The notes beneath the pieces were generated by a model. The model was given only the letters and a program-made list of their open reading frames with translations. It did no database searches and was not told where the DNA came from. The position numbers and the translations under genes were made by a program. From Anastatus disparis (taxonomy: Eukaryota > Arthropoda > Insecta > Hymenoptera > Eupelmidae): a stretch of DNA of 64,000 nucleotides. The stretch is from positions 1,060,501 to 1,124,500 of the forward strand of contig JAFFSR010000015.1 of assembly GCA_017163975.1 (NCBI GenBank). Direction: 5' to 3'. Positions 37,403 through 49,259 of this stretch are shown here, one piece after another (position 1 is the stretch's first letter; each line of letters opens with the position of its first letter).

Positions 37403-38227
37403 TTAAATAGGTTTTTTAATAAAAACGAAATTATATTGTCAAAATATTTATGATATAATATTTATAGATTTTTTATCAAATCTAGAATTGTAAGTTTAAT
37501 TAAACATATGTATAATGAACCTTACAATGTGTTTTATTATAAATTATATCTTTTAGGGTAACTTTTCATTATTTGAAATTTTTCATAAATTATAAATGTA
37601 CAAAAGTAAAACATTCTTTTGTTACAAACCAATATTAATTTTATAAAATATAATCTAATATTTACAAACGAATAAAAATTTTAAAAATACTACTATATTT
37701 ATTGTTCCTTTTATCTTTATGAATTTCTTTATCCCAAGACGCGCGCCTCTTGATACTAATAATTCTTAACTTTTTTTATTATTACAGATTACGTATTTAA
37801 TCTTATAAACTTAATGCTGGTTTGTTTAAAACCGAAGAATGTTTTACAATTAAAAGTAACCCTAAAAGTAACCCTTTATAATAAAATACATTGTAAGGTT
37901 CATTATACATATGCTTAATTAAACTTACAATTCTAGATTTGATAAAAAAACTATTAATACTATATTATAAATATTTTGACAATATAATTTCGTTTTTATC
38001 AAAAAACCTATTTAATAAAAATTGGTCGTTTTTTTTTAATAAAAACAAAATTCTTCTTTCAATTTCTTTACCTAAACTTATGATTTTGCAAATAATTCGA
38101 AAAGATTTTTCATTTGCAATCATCATTATTTATAACAAATGTATACAAAACTTTCCAAAACTGATATCAAAGTTATTATTATTTTCACGCGCTACCCTAG
38201 ATTAAAAAAAGGAACATGTAAATCGGA

Positions 38228-38231
<4 letters not shown>

Positions 38232-38285
<54 letters not shown>

Positions 38286-38517
38286 AAGATTAATATATAA
38301 AGGATATTGTCCTCTATATGATTAACCTTTTATATATGATGAAGTCGAGGAAGTCCCCCGCCCGGCATCTGTTTAACACATTACATCAGGCTAGGACTGT
38401 CAGACCCACCATACCGAAAAAACTTTGACTACCGATGGATGGTCAGCCACTTTTGTAACCAACAATCAACCGATACCCAATGAGGTCGGATTTTTTAAAG
38501 AGTCGCGATATAAATGG
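38232..38517 (-). mobile_element. Poly(A)-tailed retroposed insert in the foldback right arm
   Basis: Flanked by the 14-bp duplication GTAAATCGGACCAT (38218-38231 and 38518-38531). On the minus strand a 240-nt body ends in an A-rich tail ending in 48 A (T at 38231-38278). The left arm (30620-30640) shows the empty site once. The body has no A/B boxes I can see; it may be the 3' end of a LINE or a SINE. The long pure tail suggests a young insertion. Confidence 0.85.
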
Positions 38518-39632
38518 GTAAATCGGACCATAAGTACCAGAGATATTGTTAATTTTCATATGCAATGTGAATTTTAACGTTTGAAAATTTTTTTCTGTTA
38601 TTCCGTGAAGAAAAATATACCACCGTTCGCATGTGCGCTGGCCGTTTATATACTCTGTTACCTGATATTCGCACTCAATGTAATGCGCAAGAAAATTTAG
38701 AAACGATGATATATATAAAAACCACTTTGTAAACATTAATGCCGTTTTACCAATAAATAATTTATATCATAAACTGGGTATTAAACTTTGAAACGAGTTA
38801 AAATGTTTAAAAGCAATGGCGTAATTGTTAGTCAAAGTCAAAGCTATGTTACTCTTTTCATTTTCACGATAGAAAACTTTTAAAAAATTCAAATTAAAGG
38901 TCTTGAAGAGACCTTTCTTTTCCATTTTATAAAATTAAAATATATTAAAAATTGAAATGTATGAATTTATTTATAAGAATTAAAATTGTAAAATCGGAAA
39001 AACACTAAAAATGAGTGCAAAAAAATAAAAAATTGAAATTTTTATAATCGTTCATGATAAAGGTATCCTACCATTACATGCTCAAGAAGTTTGACATATT
39101 TGCAATCATTATTGTTGACTTGGCATCAGTTTGAATTTTCGACTTCTTTTTAATAAACAAATTAATTGTTGCTCTTCTTACGGGCCGAAACAGATCGGTT
39201 TGGAGGAGGATTAAAGACAATAGAAAATCTTTCTTTTCCCAAAGTTTCATCGAATTTTGAATAAAATATCTGTCTTCAACTTTAATTTGAAAAATTACCC
39301 ATTTTCTCGGAAAAACTTTATTTCCCGAGAAAATTTGAAAATTTTAAAAAATCACTCATCCATAGTCTTGAAAAAAATTTAATTCTGAACAACTTTTGTT
39401 AAAAAAATTTTCTTCTAGAGTCGAAAGCAACGCAATTACAGAGTAAAAAAGAAAAAAAAGTCGATTTTCCTATCTTAATTTATTTATAAACATTTTTCCA
39501 CACCTTTTTGAGATGGCGCACATAGATAATCTTATTATACATATTACCTACAATATATTTATGCAAAAAACCGTCCTGTAGCACGTTTTGCAAAAGAATC
39601 GATTAAAATGAACTAATTTGACTGGACTATAA

Positions 39633-40444
39633 ATGATAAATTAATAAATGTGTATTATTAAATAATTTAGTGATTAAAAAATAAGGTATAGCAGTCTTAT
39701 TGTATATTACAGACTTAATCCGTTTTTAAATACTCATTAAAATAAAATGAAACAGAAAGATCTATTTTAACATTTGTAAGATATTCGAATCATTTCTAAC
39801 ATAATAAATTTTATATTATTTCTTTCCATTTCACAGCAATTATAGCATGTATTGAAATTATTTCATTGTGCTTCACTGTGCAAATCAAATTATACTCTTT
39901 TCTAAACTCCTGAGAATATTCAAAGATCAATTGGTTTAGTTCAATATGTTTTTTTATACATCAATAATTGACTAATTTTCTACGTATCATAGTCTCCATC
40001 AATATTCGCAATACAATCAAACATTGGTACTAGATAGTTGACTGAATCAATACTCCTTGGACTATTATCACTTAGATTACTATTGAATTCTGTATAGAAA
40101 TTTGGTTAGCTAGCATTAAATGACATAGGCACAGACATTTGAAACTTTGGGGCACTTCGTGCAAATACTGTTTCGTTGCTTTCAACTGGCTTAACCAAAC
40201 TTGCTTGCGTAACTTACTATATACACAAAACTATATACACAAAAAATATGAGTATTTAGCACCCCCCAAATAAAAATGATGAAAGAAAAAGGTTTTAATA
40301 CTTTTTATTAATAAAAACTACAAACACTACTACAATAAAACAATATTTTTCATTTATTAAACTTTAAATGCTATTGTTAAGAAAACCTTAATAAAAATAA
40401 AATATTTTACTTCAATCTTTTTTTTGATGAAATCCATTTAATTT
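39633..40444. other. No gene seen
   Basis: AT-rich; a short doubled ACTATATACACAAAA motif near 40217-40245 is the only pattern noticed. Confidence 0.4.
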
Positions 40445-40961
40445 CTAGCTTTGTCGATGATTGTAATTTTTATTATAATTTTGTTGAATATTAAATCTAT
40501 TAAAATATATTTCCCTGTATCTACGTTTGCTTTGCCCACTTGAACAACCTCTTCTTTTTATTTTTTCTTCATTAAATTTTTTATAATTACTTGAATTGTT
40601 TTTACAATTATCTATGTTTTTAACATCTTTTTTTGCCAAAACTTCAGAATTCGTTTTTCTATTTGACTTATTATCATTATTTGCGTAAACCTCCGCTTTT
40701 GTTACTAAAATATATTGAAATTCATAAATATAATAAATAAATAAAAATTTTTAAACATAAAAATTAGATATAAAATTTATACTTACTAAGAATTTTCAGA
40801 TTCAATAATGACCTCATCATCTTTTTTATTTTCTTTTTTCACAATATTCAATTCATTTCTTAAAATTTTGTTATCTTTTTTTAATGATTCGATTTCTTTT
40901 TTTAAAATTAATAAATCATTATTTTCTTCACTTTTTGAAATAATATTTTAAAAAAAGACAT
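40445..40961 (-). pseudogene. Small two-exon gene: coiled coil plus basic tail (copy A)
   Basis: Not a family I recognise. On the minus strand a possible ATG at 40961 (context ACCAAAATG) is followed, after an apparent one-base slip in a T7 run, by a charged helical segment with heptad leucines/isoleucines (DLLILKKEIESLKKDNKIL). Exon 1 ends at 40787 before GTAAGT; an 82-nt intron (40786-40705) ends in TTTTAG. Exon 2 (40704-40445) encodes a Lys/Asn-rich stretch and ends in a compact basic motif, RRGCSSGQSKRRYREIYF. A diverged copy in opposite orientation at 41150-41536 keeps the intron and that motif, which argues for past protein function. Exon 1 ends two bases shorter than in copy B, so this copy may be dead. 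The coiled coil suggests oligomerisation and the tail nucleic-acid binding; both are inference. Confidence 0.55.
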
Positions 40962-41149
40962 TTTGGTTGACTTAATTAAAGATTAAACTAAACACTAACC
41001 TTATAAAACTTTTTTATGAAAACAAAACGAAAGATGAAACAAAAGAATAATTTGTTTTTTTATTTTCGCTTTAACACTTTTTCGAAAGTATAATGTAAAT
41101 TTAATAATATTTTTAAATTATATTATAATTTATGATGGACTTTACAGTT

Positions 41150-41536
41150 ATAAAGATAAAATAAAAAAGAGGATGAGATTATTATGGATTCTGAAAATTC
41201 TTTAAGTAAGTATACATTTTATATCTAACTTTCTATGTTTAAAAATTTTTATTTATTCATTATATTTGTGAATTTTAATTTGTTTTAGCAACAATAGCTA
41301 AAATTTACTCAAATAATTATCATGAGTCAATTATAAAAACCAATTCACAAGTTAAAAAAAAAAATATTAAAAAAAAAAGATGATATTACAAAAAATATTA
41401 GTAATTATAAAAAATTAATAATGAAAGAATAAAGAGAAGAAGTTGTTCAAATGGGCTATCCAAATGTAGATATAGAGAAATATATTTTAATAGAAGATTT
41501 AATTTTGAACAAAATAAGAACTGCAATTATCAACTA
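41150..41536 (+). pseudogene. Inverted, 5'-truncated copy B of the coiled-coil/basic gene
   Basis: Reverse-complement homologue of 40445-40961. Exon 1 remnant ends at 41205 with ...SENS before GTAAGT; the intron 41206-41288 (83 nt) ends in TTTTAG; exon 2 runs to about 41536. The basic motif is kept as RRSCSNGLSKCRYREIYF. An A run near 41370 puts a TGA in frame, so the copy is broken. The intron position, its length and the motif are conserved between the copies. Confidence 0.55.
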
Positions 41537-41583
41537 AAATAAAAAAAAAGATTATAACTTAAGTTTAATGTAGTCACTAATTC

Positions 41584-41647
41584 GGGGGTTGACAAGCGGA
41601 GCTAGTAGGGGGGGTACCCCCCTGCTCGCTCCGCTCGCCAACCCCCT
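41584..41647. repeat. GC-rich 64-nt hairpin
   Basis: A left half GGGGGTTGACAAGCGGAGC... and its near-complement on the right form a stem of about 30 bp (about 25 paired) around GGTACC. It is strikingly GC-rich in a region otherwise about 80% AT. Such hairpins mark some transposon ends (Helitrons carry one near the 3' end); no CTRRT terminus was identified. Confidence 0.7.
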
Positions 41648-42567
41648 ATTTGTTATTTAGGTTACATTATCTTTATTTTTTTATTTTTATCAACTGTAAA
41701 AAATATAATTATTAAAATATATTAAGTTATACTTAAAAATATATTTAAATATTTATTACAAACCCATTTTTGTTTTCCTTATTTATATGATGTTATACAA
41801 TAAAAGTTTTTATTGTTTATATAGAACCAATTTTCATAAATACTAATATCTTATGAATGTCCGTAGCATTAATAAATTTTTGTTTTTTTACCTGAATTAT
41901 TAAATTTATAAAGTTTGTATTATAAATATATTTCTATATTTTCCACACCACCTAGTATTTTTAAATACCGAGGTATATATGTAGGTGCGTTTTGTTAGTG
42001 GTTTCCCGAGGAGGCCTATTTCCACTCACATTTTTAAAAAATGTTTTTTTTTTTAATAAATAAATAACAAAAATAATTTTTTTATTCATATATTAAAAAT
42101 AAAAAATAACATCTTTTAAATATGTTCGCTGAAATATAAAATATTAAAAATAATATGTATAATTAATTTAATATATTTAAATATACAAAAAAATATTACT
42201 TATACTTACTATTTAACAGTATTTGGAAATTCAAAAATTTTTTTAATTCATAAATTTAGAATATTAAAAAAATTTTACCTATTTTTATTATGACTAAAAA
42301 TTTTGAAAACAGAAATTTAAAAAATTTGTATGTATTATCCTTTTTTTTTGTCAATATACTTAGAATTTTTTTCATCTTTTTGTTCTAATTTTTGTAAATA
42401 TTGAAAATTATTTAATATAATTGTTTATAAAATTTTATATAATTTTTTACTTACTTTTATAAATAAAAAATAATATTTCTGGAAAATACTTCTTGGAATT
42501 TTTGTATGTAATATTAATTATATATACATATTTCATACATATATTTTGTATAAAAATAAATTATTTT
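41648..42567. other. No gene seen
   Basis: Very AT-rich, nothing recognised on either strand. Confidence 0.4.
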
Positions 42568-42809
42568 TTAGCATGTAAATTTTTGTTTCCTATTAGATTT
42601 CGTACTAAAATTTTTCTTACAATAAATACATAATTCCTTTTTTTGTACGTGAGTTCTTTCATGTCTTCTAATATTTTTAATTTTAATAAATAAGCCACAT
42701 GTTCTACAACTTATAGTTTTAATATGAATTCTATTTATATGTATTTTTAAAAATTCAGATGTAGAATAAGAATTTTTGTAAAACGGGCATTGAAATACAT
42801 CTATTTTTC
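42568..42809 (-). CDS. C2H2 zinc-finger exon
   Basis: An open frame of about 80 codons on the minus strand, without an internal start, beginning after an acceptor-like TATTAATAG at 42810. It reads FQCPFYKNSYS-(x7)-IHINRIH (first finger, second Cys replaced by Tyr), then CRTCGLF-(x8)-RHERTH (a complete C2H2 finger, C-x2-C-x11-H-x3-H), then LCIYCKKNFSTKS with a final Cys before the stop at 42568. Finger-like spacing over three units makes chance unlikely. It probably is the last exon of a small gene, perhaps carried by the same mobile element as the neighbouring coiled-coil gene and helicase. Zinc fingers of this sort bind nucleic acid; the actual role is unknown. Confidence 0.55.
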
Positions 42810-43468
42810 CTATTAATATTAAGTTTAAACATTAATTTTTATTAAATAATAATTTTATAAAAAACTTGGGAAACATTTTAATTATATTTTATATATGCGG
42901 ATTTATAATTTTATTTAAGTTTAATTTTATTCTGTTTCTATTATATTTAAAAAAAATAAAATATAATAAGCATAACACATTTAATAATTTACATCAATGA
43001 CTTTTTAGGGGTCCACTTTTGCTTTATTTGACATTTTCATTGATTGCAATTTTCTAATGTGAAAGAGAGAGAAAGAGAAAGAGTCTACTAACTCTTTACT
43101 TAGCTGCCTACCCGACACTGAAGTGGCTTTTGCTGATCGCTTGCTCTACGCACGCACTAATATTCACAGTGAAAAATTTGTTAGCTTTTGTCGACAAAAA
43201 TCGCATCATGAGTAGCGCGGCTCACGAAACAGCTACCACTCCGATATTTTCGACTAATTACTTTCTGACAGCTATGCAGAAACTGTTTTAGCTTTCAATT
43301 TAATTTAAAACAAGTTTTACAAAAGAAAAAAATCTTTAATTTTAGTGAAATAAAAATAAAATACCCTTCAAGTGAATCAAATTTACACAACGAAATGAAA
43401 TTTGAAAATCAATTAATCGTTAAAATTAAATGAAATGAATTAATAAAAATGGTAAGAATTTAAATAAA
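42810..43468. other. No gene recognised; more GC-rich patch
   Basis: A block at about 43060-43280 is less AT-rich (AGAGAGAAAGAG run, then a segment with GTCGACAAAA). No frame is supported. Confidence 0.35.
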
Positions 43469-44987
43469 TTATTTATTCGAAATTTCCGTCCAGACAATGT
43501 TATCTATTTTTGATATATCATCTAAATTATTTTGAATATAAATATTATTAAAAGTTTTACATCTTGACAAAGCAACGCACAGTTGACCATGTAAAAACAA
43601 TGGTCTTCTTATAAATAAGCCTACATTATCGAAACTTTGACCTTGTGATTTATTTATAGTTATTGCAAATGCTAATATAATTGGAAATTGTTTTCTGTAA
43701 AGAATAAATGGTAATAAAGAATTATTTCCTGTATTTAAAGTAATTTTTGGAATAAAAACTTTATTTCTACTTTTACTCTACGTTATTATTTCAGCTTCAA
43801 TATTATGTTTATATAAATTTATAATTTTCAATCGTGTACCATTACATAATCCTTCCGATATACTTGAATTTCTTAACAACATTACTATAGCATTAACTTT
43901 TAAATTAATTTATGAGGTGGTAAACCTTCTTTAATTTTATTTAAAAATTCTATTTGATAATTCAAATAAATGTTATCATCAGTTTGATCAACACCTTTAT
44001 GCGTAGCGTAATCAATACTATAATATGTTCCAGTTTTTCTATTTAATAAATTTAATACTTTTTTATTTAAATTATCAATATCTTCATTATGAGGAGCTAA
44101 TATAATTTTTTTTTTGCAACAATTTTTATTAATATTCGAATAAATTTTAGAACAAATATCGTTAGTTTGTAATTTGTTTGAAATTATGAAAGGGTTTATT
44201 TTGCCATCACCAATTTGTAATAGAAATGAAGCAAATTTTTCATTTTTAGATCAAATATTTTTTTGTTAATTTTAATATACTAAAAAATTGCCATAAATAT
44301 GAACTTTTTATTGTCTCTTCTATAATTAAATTTTTATTTCCATGTTTAACAACTGGTAAAATTTGTCGAAAATCACCACCTAAAATAATTAATTTTCCAC
44401 CAAAAAGAAAATTACTATTACAAACATCTTTTAATGTATTATTAACTATTTCTAATACTTTTTTGGAATTATTGATGCTTCATCCCATATTATTATATCA
44501 GCTTCTCTTAATTTTTTTTTTATCTGATTGTAATTCTAAAAATGCATTTTTAATTGTAATTAAATTTAAAGGTGATCTAAAAGTCTTATGACTTGTCATT
44601 CCTTTAGGTAATAAAGTAGATGCAATACCAGTCCAAGCCATAGACAAAATTTTTTATTAATTGATATAAAATAAATTATTAAAGTCTTATATAAAAAAGT
44701 TTTTCCTGTTCCTCCAGGAACATCGATAAAATATATTTTTTTATTATCTTTTTCACTTAAAATTTCAAAAATTAATTTTTGTTTATCGTTTAATTTATTA
44801 TACATTAATTTAAAATTTTTTTTTGCTTTCTATTTCATCATGATGATTATTGTTGAAAGTAATTGAATTTATTTTTGGTTCAGGTAAACCAAAATCTTTA
44901 CAAGATATATATTCATTAATAAAAATATTATTAAGTTCAAATAAAGCATTATTTTCTTTATTTTCATTAAAATCTTCAACAAAATAA
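43469..44987 (-). pseudogene. Decayed Helitron-type Pif1 helicase
   Basis: On the minus strand the fragments in order are: a linker segment (ISCKDFGLPEP) near 44890; NDKQKLIFEIL and Walker A PGGTGKTFLYKTL near 44760-44680; AWTGIASTLLPKGMTSHKTF near 44640; FGGKLIILGGDFRQILPVVKHG near 44400-44340; and the C-terminal motifs FAITINKSQGQSF and HGQLCVALSRCK near 43660-43560, ending at the stop at 43469. These are the motifs of Pif1-like SF1B helicases in the form found at the C-terminus of Helitron RepHel proteins, which unwind DNA for rolling-circle transposition. Several frameshifts and stops separate the blocks. The Rep nuclease half is missing: homology ends at the 191-bp repeat starting at 44988. 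Confidence 0.85.
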
Positions 44988-45178
44988 TTAGTAGTGGAGG
45001 TTGGCGCGCTTGCGCACAGGGGGCTTGCGGAATTTCCATTTTACCATGTTTGATGTCATTTATTCTTTAAAGCAATAATTGTACATTTTATAAAATTTAT
45101 CATAAAAATTATTAACTTTATATGTTTGTTCTATATATTTAAAGTAAAAGCAGTAGGTGCAAACAATAAAAATTAGCA
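44988..45178. repeat. 191-bp direct repeat, left copy
   Basis: Starts TTAGTAGTGGAGGTTGGCGC and ends AATAAAAATTAGCA. Nearly identical to 52932-53125. It truncates the Helitron helicase on its left and abuts the LINE on its right. Not a TG...CA LTR. Identity unknown. Confidence 0.85.
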
Positions 45179-45658
45179 CAGACTCTCTCCGTCTCACTCT
45201 TATCCAGGGTCACAACTGATGCTGCTGTTGATGATGCTTCTGTGGAGATTGTATCTGAACAACAACGTGTCTCAACGTCTAAGGTTCCTCTCTTGGTCTC
45301 CTTAAAGTCACCTTCGCTCGCCAGGTCTATCATCGCTGCTAAAATCAGGATGGGTAATCTGCACACTACTAAAATCAAGGAGCACCTTCTCCATGGAGTT
45401 AAACTGGTCGATAATCTTACCTCTGGATTCATCAATATAAATGAGTTTCTGCCCTCTGCTCTGTACCAATTGAAACTCCGGGCGCTAATCAAGTCCAAGG
45501 ATAAGCATTCTGATTTCATTACTTTTGTGAGAGATGGTAAGCTGTTTGTCAGCAAGAAGAAGAGTGGTGTTCCTATCCGCATTACCACTGAAGCGGATCT
45601 GGATGCTTTTTTAGCGGAGATTTTTCAGGCTCCTACCAGCAATCTGACAACGTCTTAG
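45179..45658 (+). pseudogene. LINE ORF1 (C-terminal part), 5'-truncated
   Basis: The frame is open from the repeat boundary at 45179 to TAG at 45656-45658. The C-terminal half shows KIRMGNLHT...LININEFL and then FITFVRDGKLFVSKKKSG with DLDAFL near the end. This is the pattern of the Baculo_FP-like/ORF1 C-terminal domain in CR1/jockey-group LINEs, an RNA-binding protein made upstream of ORF2. The start is missing; an ATG in frame is absent from the first 60 nt, so translation would have begun upstream of the truncation point. Confidence 0.7.
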
Positions 45659-45819
45659 CTTGTGATGCTGAGGTAAGTCCATTCTCTTTTCCAATCGCAC
45701 CTAACACTCTACTCTCCACTAACAACATAGCTTCATCTGCCAATAATCACCACTATACTGCTAAGGATAGTCTAAGGGTTTGTCATTTCAATGCTAACTT
45801 CATCAGAGCACACATTGAG

Positions 45820-48216
45820 ATGATTAGGCTCTTTCTGGCTTCTCGCCCTTACTTCCACGTGATAGCTGTGACCGAAACCAAATTGGGCCAGATTGTTGGT
45901 GACTCTTTGATTGCTTTGGATGACTATACTCTTCATAGGCAGGACCGCAATACCAGGGGTGGTGGCGTTGCCTTATTCATTCATAACTCTCTTTCTTCAA
46001 AGCGCTTATGTTCCTCCAAGGGAGGATGGTGTGGTAAGCCTGGTTTGCCAGAATATTTATTCTGTGAAGTCAATTCTAATGACTTGGCCTCGCCTATTTT
46101 TGTTGGTGTCGTCTACAGGCCCCCACATGCTCCGTTTCTGTTGAACACAGATTTTATTCCCGACTTAACTTCTTTCATTCATAATTACAGTACTAAGGTT
46201 ATTCTTGGCGACTTTAACACTAATTTATGTACTGATTCTGATGATTTTGTGTTTCTCAGGAGTTTAATTGCTGAAAATGCTCTCTTTTCTGTGCCACATG
46301 GACCAACTCACCACACCTCTACTTCTGATACATGGCTTGACCTGTGCCTTGTTGATGCGAATGACTTGCTGCTTGACTACTGGAAGACTGATGTTCCATT
46401 CATCGACGGACATGACTTCATTGCAGCTACTGTTCAGTCATCTCTCTCTTAGCCTTTGCTCAATGACTTTAGCTTTCGTGATTACAGTTTCGTCGATGAT
46501 GCTGTTCTCCTTGATTACTTTCGTTCACTGAATTGTTCCGTGTGTGTCGGCGATTCCTCCCTGTCAGATCGCCTTAAATGTCTCTATCACAATCTGAATG
46601 AGGCAGTTGCACTATTTGTGCCTCTCAGGAGGGTCCGTCAGGGGGGCCGTCATCAACCGTGGTTTACTGCTGAGCATCATCATCTGATACGAGAGAGGGA
46701 TCGGCTGTACAGACGCTATAAACGCTCAAGACTACATGCTGTAGTTTGCTACAGGGTCGCTCGTGATCAGGCTCATGAGCGCATTGAATCGGCTAAACTG
46801 CTCTACTATCATGACAGACTATCTGGTATCACTGACTCTTGACTGATCTGGAAGGAGCTCAGGAACCTTGGTATATGCTCTAGCGGTGATAGATCCGGTC
46901 ATACTTTTTCTATTGATGAACTCAATAAATACTTTGGTGGGGTCGCGTTTGATCCTTTGGTACCTTCTATTTCTGCTTAGTTAAAGTCTTTATCTGTAGA
47001 TGAACCTTTTATGCCCTTATTCAAATTTAATGTTGTTACTTTGGATGAGGTTGGAATGGCTATTAGACGTTCTGATTCTCAGGCTGGAGGATTTGACGCT
47101 ATCCCCCAATCTATCATAAAATCTGCTTTTCCTGTCATTGGCCCTCAGCTCTGTCGCATTTATAATGATTCGCTGCGTGAGTGCGTTTTTCCTTCTTGTT
47201 GGAAGACCTCGCTGGTCACTACGATCAACAAGGTCTCTTCCCTGCGCACCATGGGTGATATACGACCCATCTCTTTGTTGTCTTTTATGTCCAAGGTTCT
47301 TGAGCGCCTTGTTTATGATCAGTTGTATAATTACTTGACAACTAGACAGTCACTAGACGCTTATCAGACTGGTTTTAGAGCTGGCCACAGCACTTAGACT
47401 GCTCTACTTAAATTGACAGAGGACATTATACTTAATATGGACAGACGGTACGTTACGATGCTCCTGTTATTCGGCTTCAGCAAGGCATTCGATACGGTGT
47501 GCCATGTCACCTTACTTCGGAAACTACATTCGCTCGATATTTCGCACACCGTTATCAGGTGGATCGGCTATTATCTCTCTGATCGTCGTCAAGCTGTCAT
47601 TGATACTGTTGGCAGGTCATCAGATTTTGTCTGTCTTAACACTGGTGTTCCTCAGGGCTCTGTTCTGGGTCCTCTGCTGTTCTCTATCTATATCAATCTC
47701 TTCTGCCTTCAATCTGAATGTTCAGCACCTCTTATATGCTGATGATTTGTAGCTATATGTGCACTTCCCGATTGCTGAGCTTGATCATTATACTTCACTA
47801 ATGAGTGAACATGCTTCATTGGTCGCAGATTGGGCATCCAGCAATCACCTTGAGTTGAATATTAACAAGACAAAGGCAATCATAATCGGCTCTTATTATT
47901 ATATCAATATTCTAACCTCCATGTCGTCTACTGGCATCTGCATCAATGGTGAGACAATCGGGTTTGAGTCATCTGTTCGTGATTTGGGCGTGTATCTTGA
48001 CAGCAAGCTGAATTGGGAGGAGCATATCACACAAGTGTGTAATAGGTCGTTTTCACTACTCTATCGACTCAATTTCTTTAGACGGAGCACTACTTTTGCT
48101 CTACGTAAGCACCTTATTCGTACACTGCTGTTTCTGATTCTTGACTATTGTTGTCTTGTGTTTACTGACCTTTCTGCTGAACTCGATCTTAGGCTTCAGA
48201 GGGTTATCAACGCTGG
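45820..48216 (+). pseudogene. LINE ORF2: AP endonuclease and reverse transcriptase, CR1/jockey group
   Basis: Endonuclease motifs: VTETKL, RGGGVALFI, GVVYRPP, ILGDFNTN, WLDLCLV and DGHDF. RT motifs: IRPISLLSFMSKVLERL, YQTGFRAGHST, FGFSKAFDTV, TGVPQGSVLGPLLFSIYIN and LLYADDL, then the thumb (NINKTKAIIIGS). The enzyme nicks target DNA and primes reverse transcription there. In-frame stops: 46450-46452, 46840-46842, 46978-46980, 47395-47397 and, after a frameshift near 47697, 47750-47752. The frame is then split at 48217 by a TIR element and resumes at 52063. Confidence 0.9.
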
Positions 48217-49259
48217 GGGCTTATTCAGTAATATCGTAACGTCTAACGGCAAGCTTAACGCCGACGCGCGCATGCGCAGTAATCATTTTTCAGCAAATAC
48301 TATCGAATATCGCGAACGTTATCAGAGATCATGTTGACGTAACGACGAAAATGTTCTAAACTGAAGCGCTAAGTCGATTTTATCGACAAATTTTATAACC
48401 AATTTGAAGCTTGGTTGTAAATCGTACGTTAAATTGTAAAACGTTATATTATGCATAACATATGTATATGCATTGACAGAAAAGATTTCTAGAAACAAAA
48501 GAATTACTCCGACTTGATTTGATCATTCAAATGGAATAATAATTTCTTAAATGTAGGTAACTAGATCTTTAAATTAATTTCTTGCTTCACAATTTTTAAG
48601 TTATATCCAAGAGGATCGAGATATCTTTTCTGTCAGTGTATATATATAAAGAAAACATTATTTTATTATTATTTACATTAGTGATCATAAAAATTATTTG
48701 TAATCATACATGATTATATGATAAATTGTGTATAATTTAAAATTCAATTGGATCTGCAGGATTTAAAGTGATTTATATGTACTTTAATAAAAACTAACAG
48801 AAAAAAATAATATAAATATTGTTTCAAATAAACTTATCACCAATAAAAAACGTTTTTCAATAAAATTATATATTAATCTAAATTTGCATTTTATATTTTA
48901 TAGCATCAACTACAGTTTCTCGATTGAATTGTTAAGTTTGCTGCTGAACTTAAAAATATTAGTTTTTAAACAATAACTAATTCAATCGCAGAGGAAGAAG
49001 GCCTGGTAAAATAATTAAAAATCTAAATTTTAACGTTAAAAGCGACGTTTCGTCGACCAATTTGTCGACCTTTTCAAGCTGAAAATTTTATTAAAAAGAA
49101 TAAATACAAAAATACGTTAAACAAATAAATAAACAAATCAAATAAATTAGAACAAACCACACTGAAAGAATAATAACAACATCAAGCTATGTCGAAAGAC
49201 ACTTGTCAAATACAAATAAATTAACAATCGCACACTATTTATATACTGAAAAGCAAGCC

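Larger units (their letters stand above)
29529..39632. mobile_element. Large foldback (palindromic) element carrying later insertions
   Basis: The sequence from about 29529 rightwards is repeated in reverse complement from about 39632 leftwards. Left arm: 29529-30675 plus 37029 to about 37690. Right arm: about 37780-39632. Ends read TAGTCCAGTCAAATTAG. Without the insertions the element is about 3.2 kb, with arms of about 1.6 kb. No coding frame is conserved between the arms, so it is probably a non-autonomous foldback element or an inverted duplication. Target duplication not resolved. Confidence 0.8.

Noticed and set aside
43469..44987. Host PIF1 gene
   Set aside because: Motif set (GGKLIILGGDFRQILPVV, HGQLCVALSR) is of the Helitron type and the frame is broken repeatedly.
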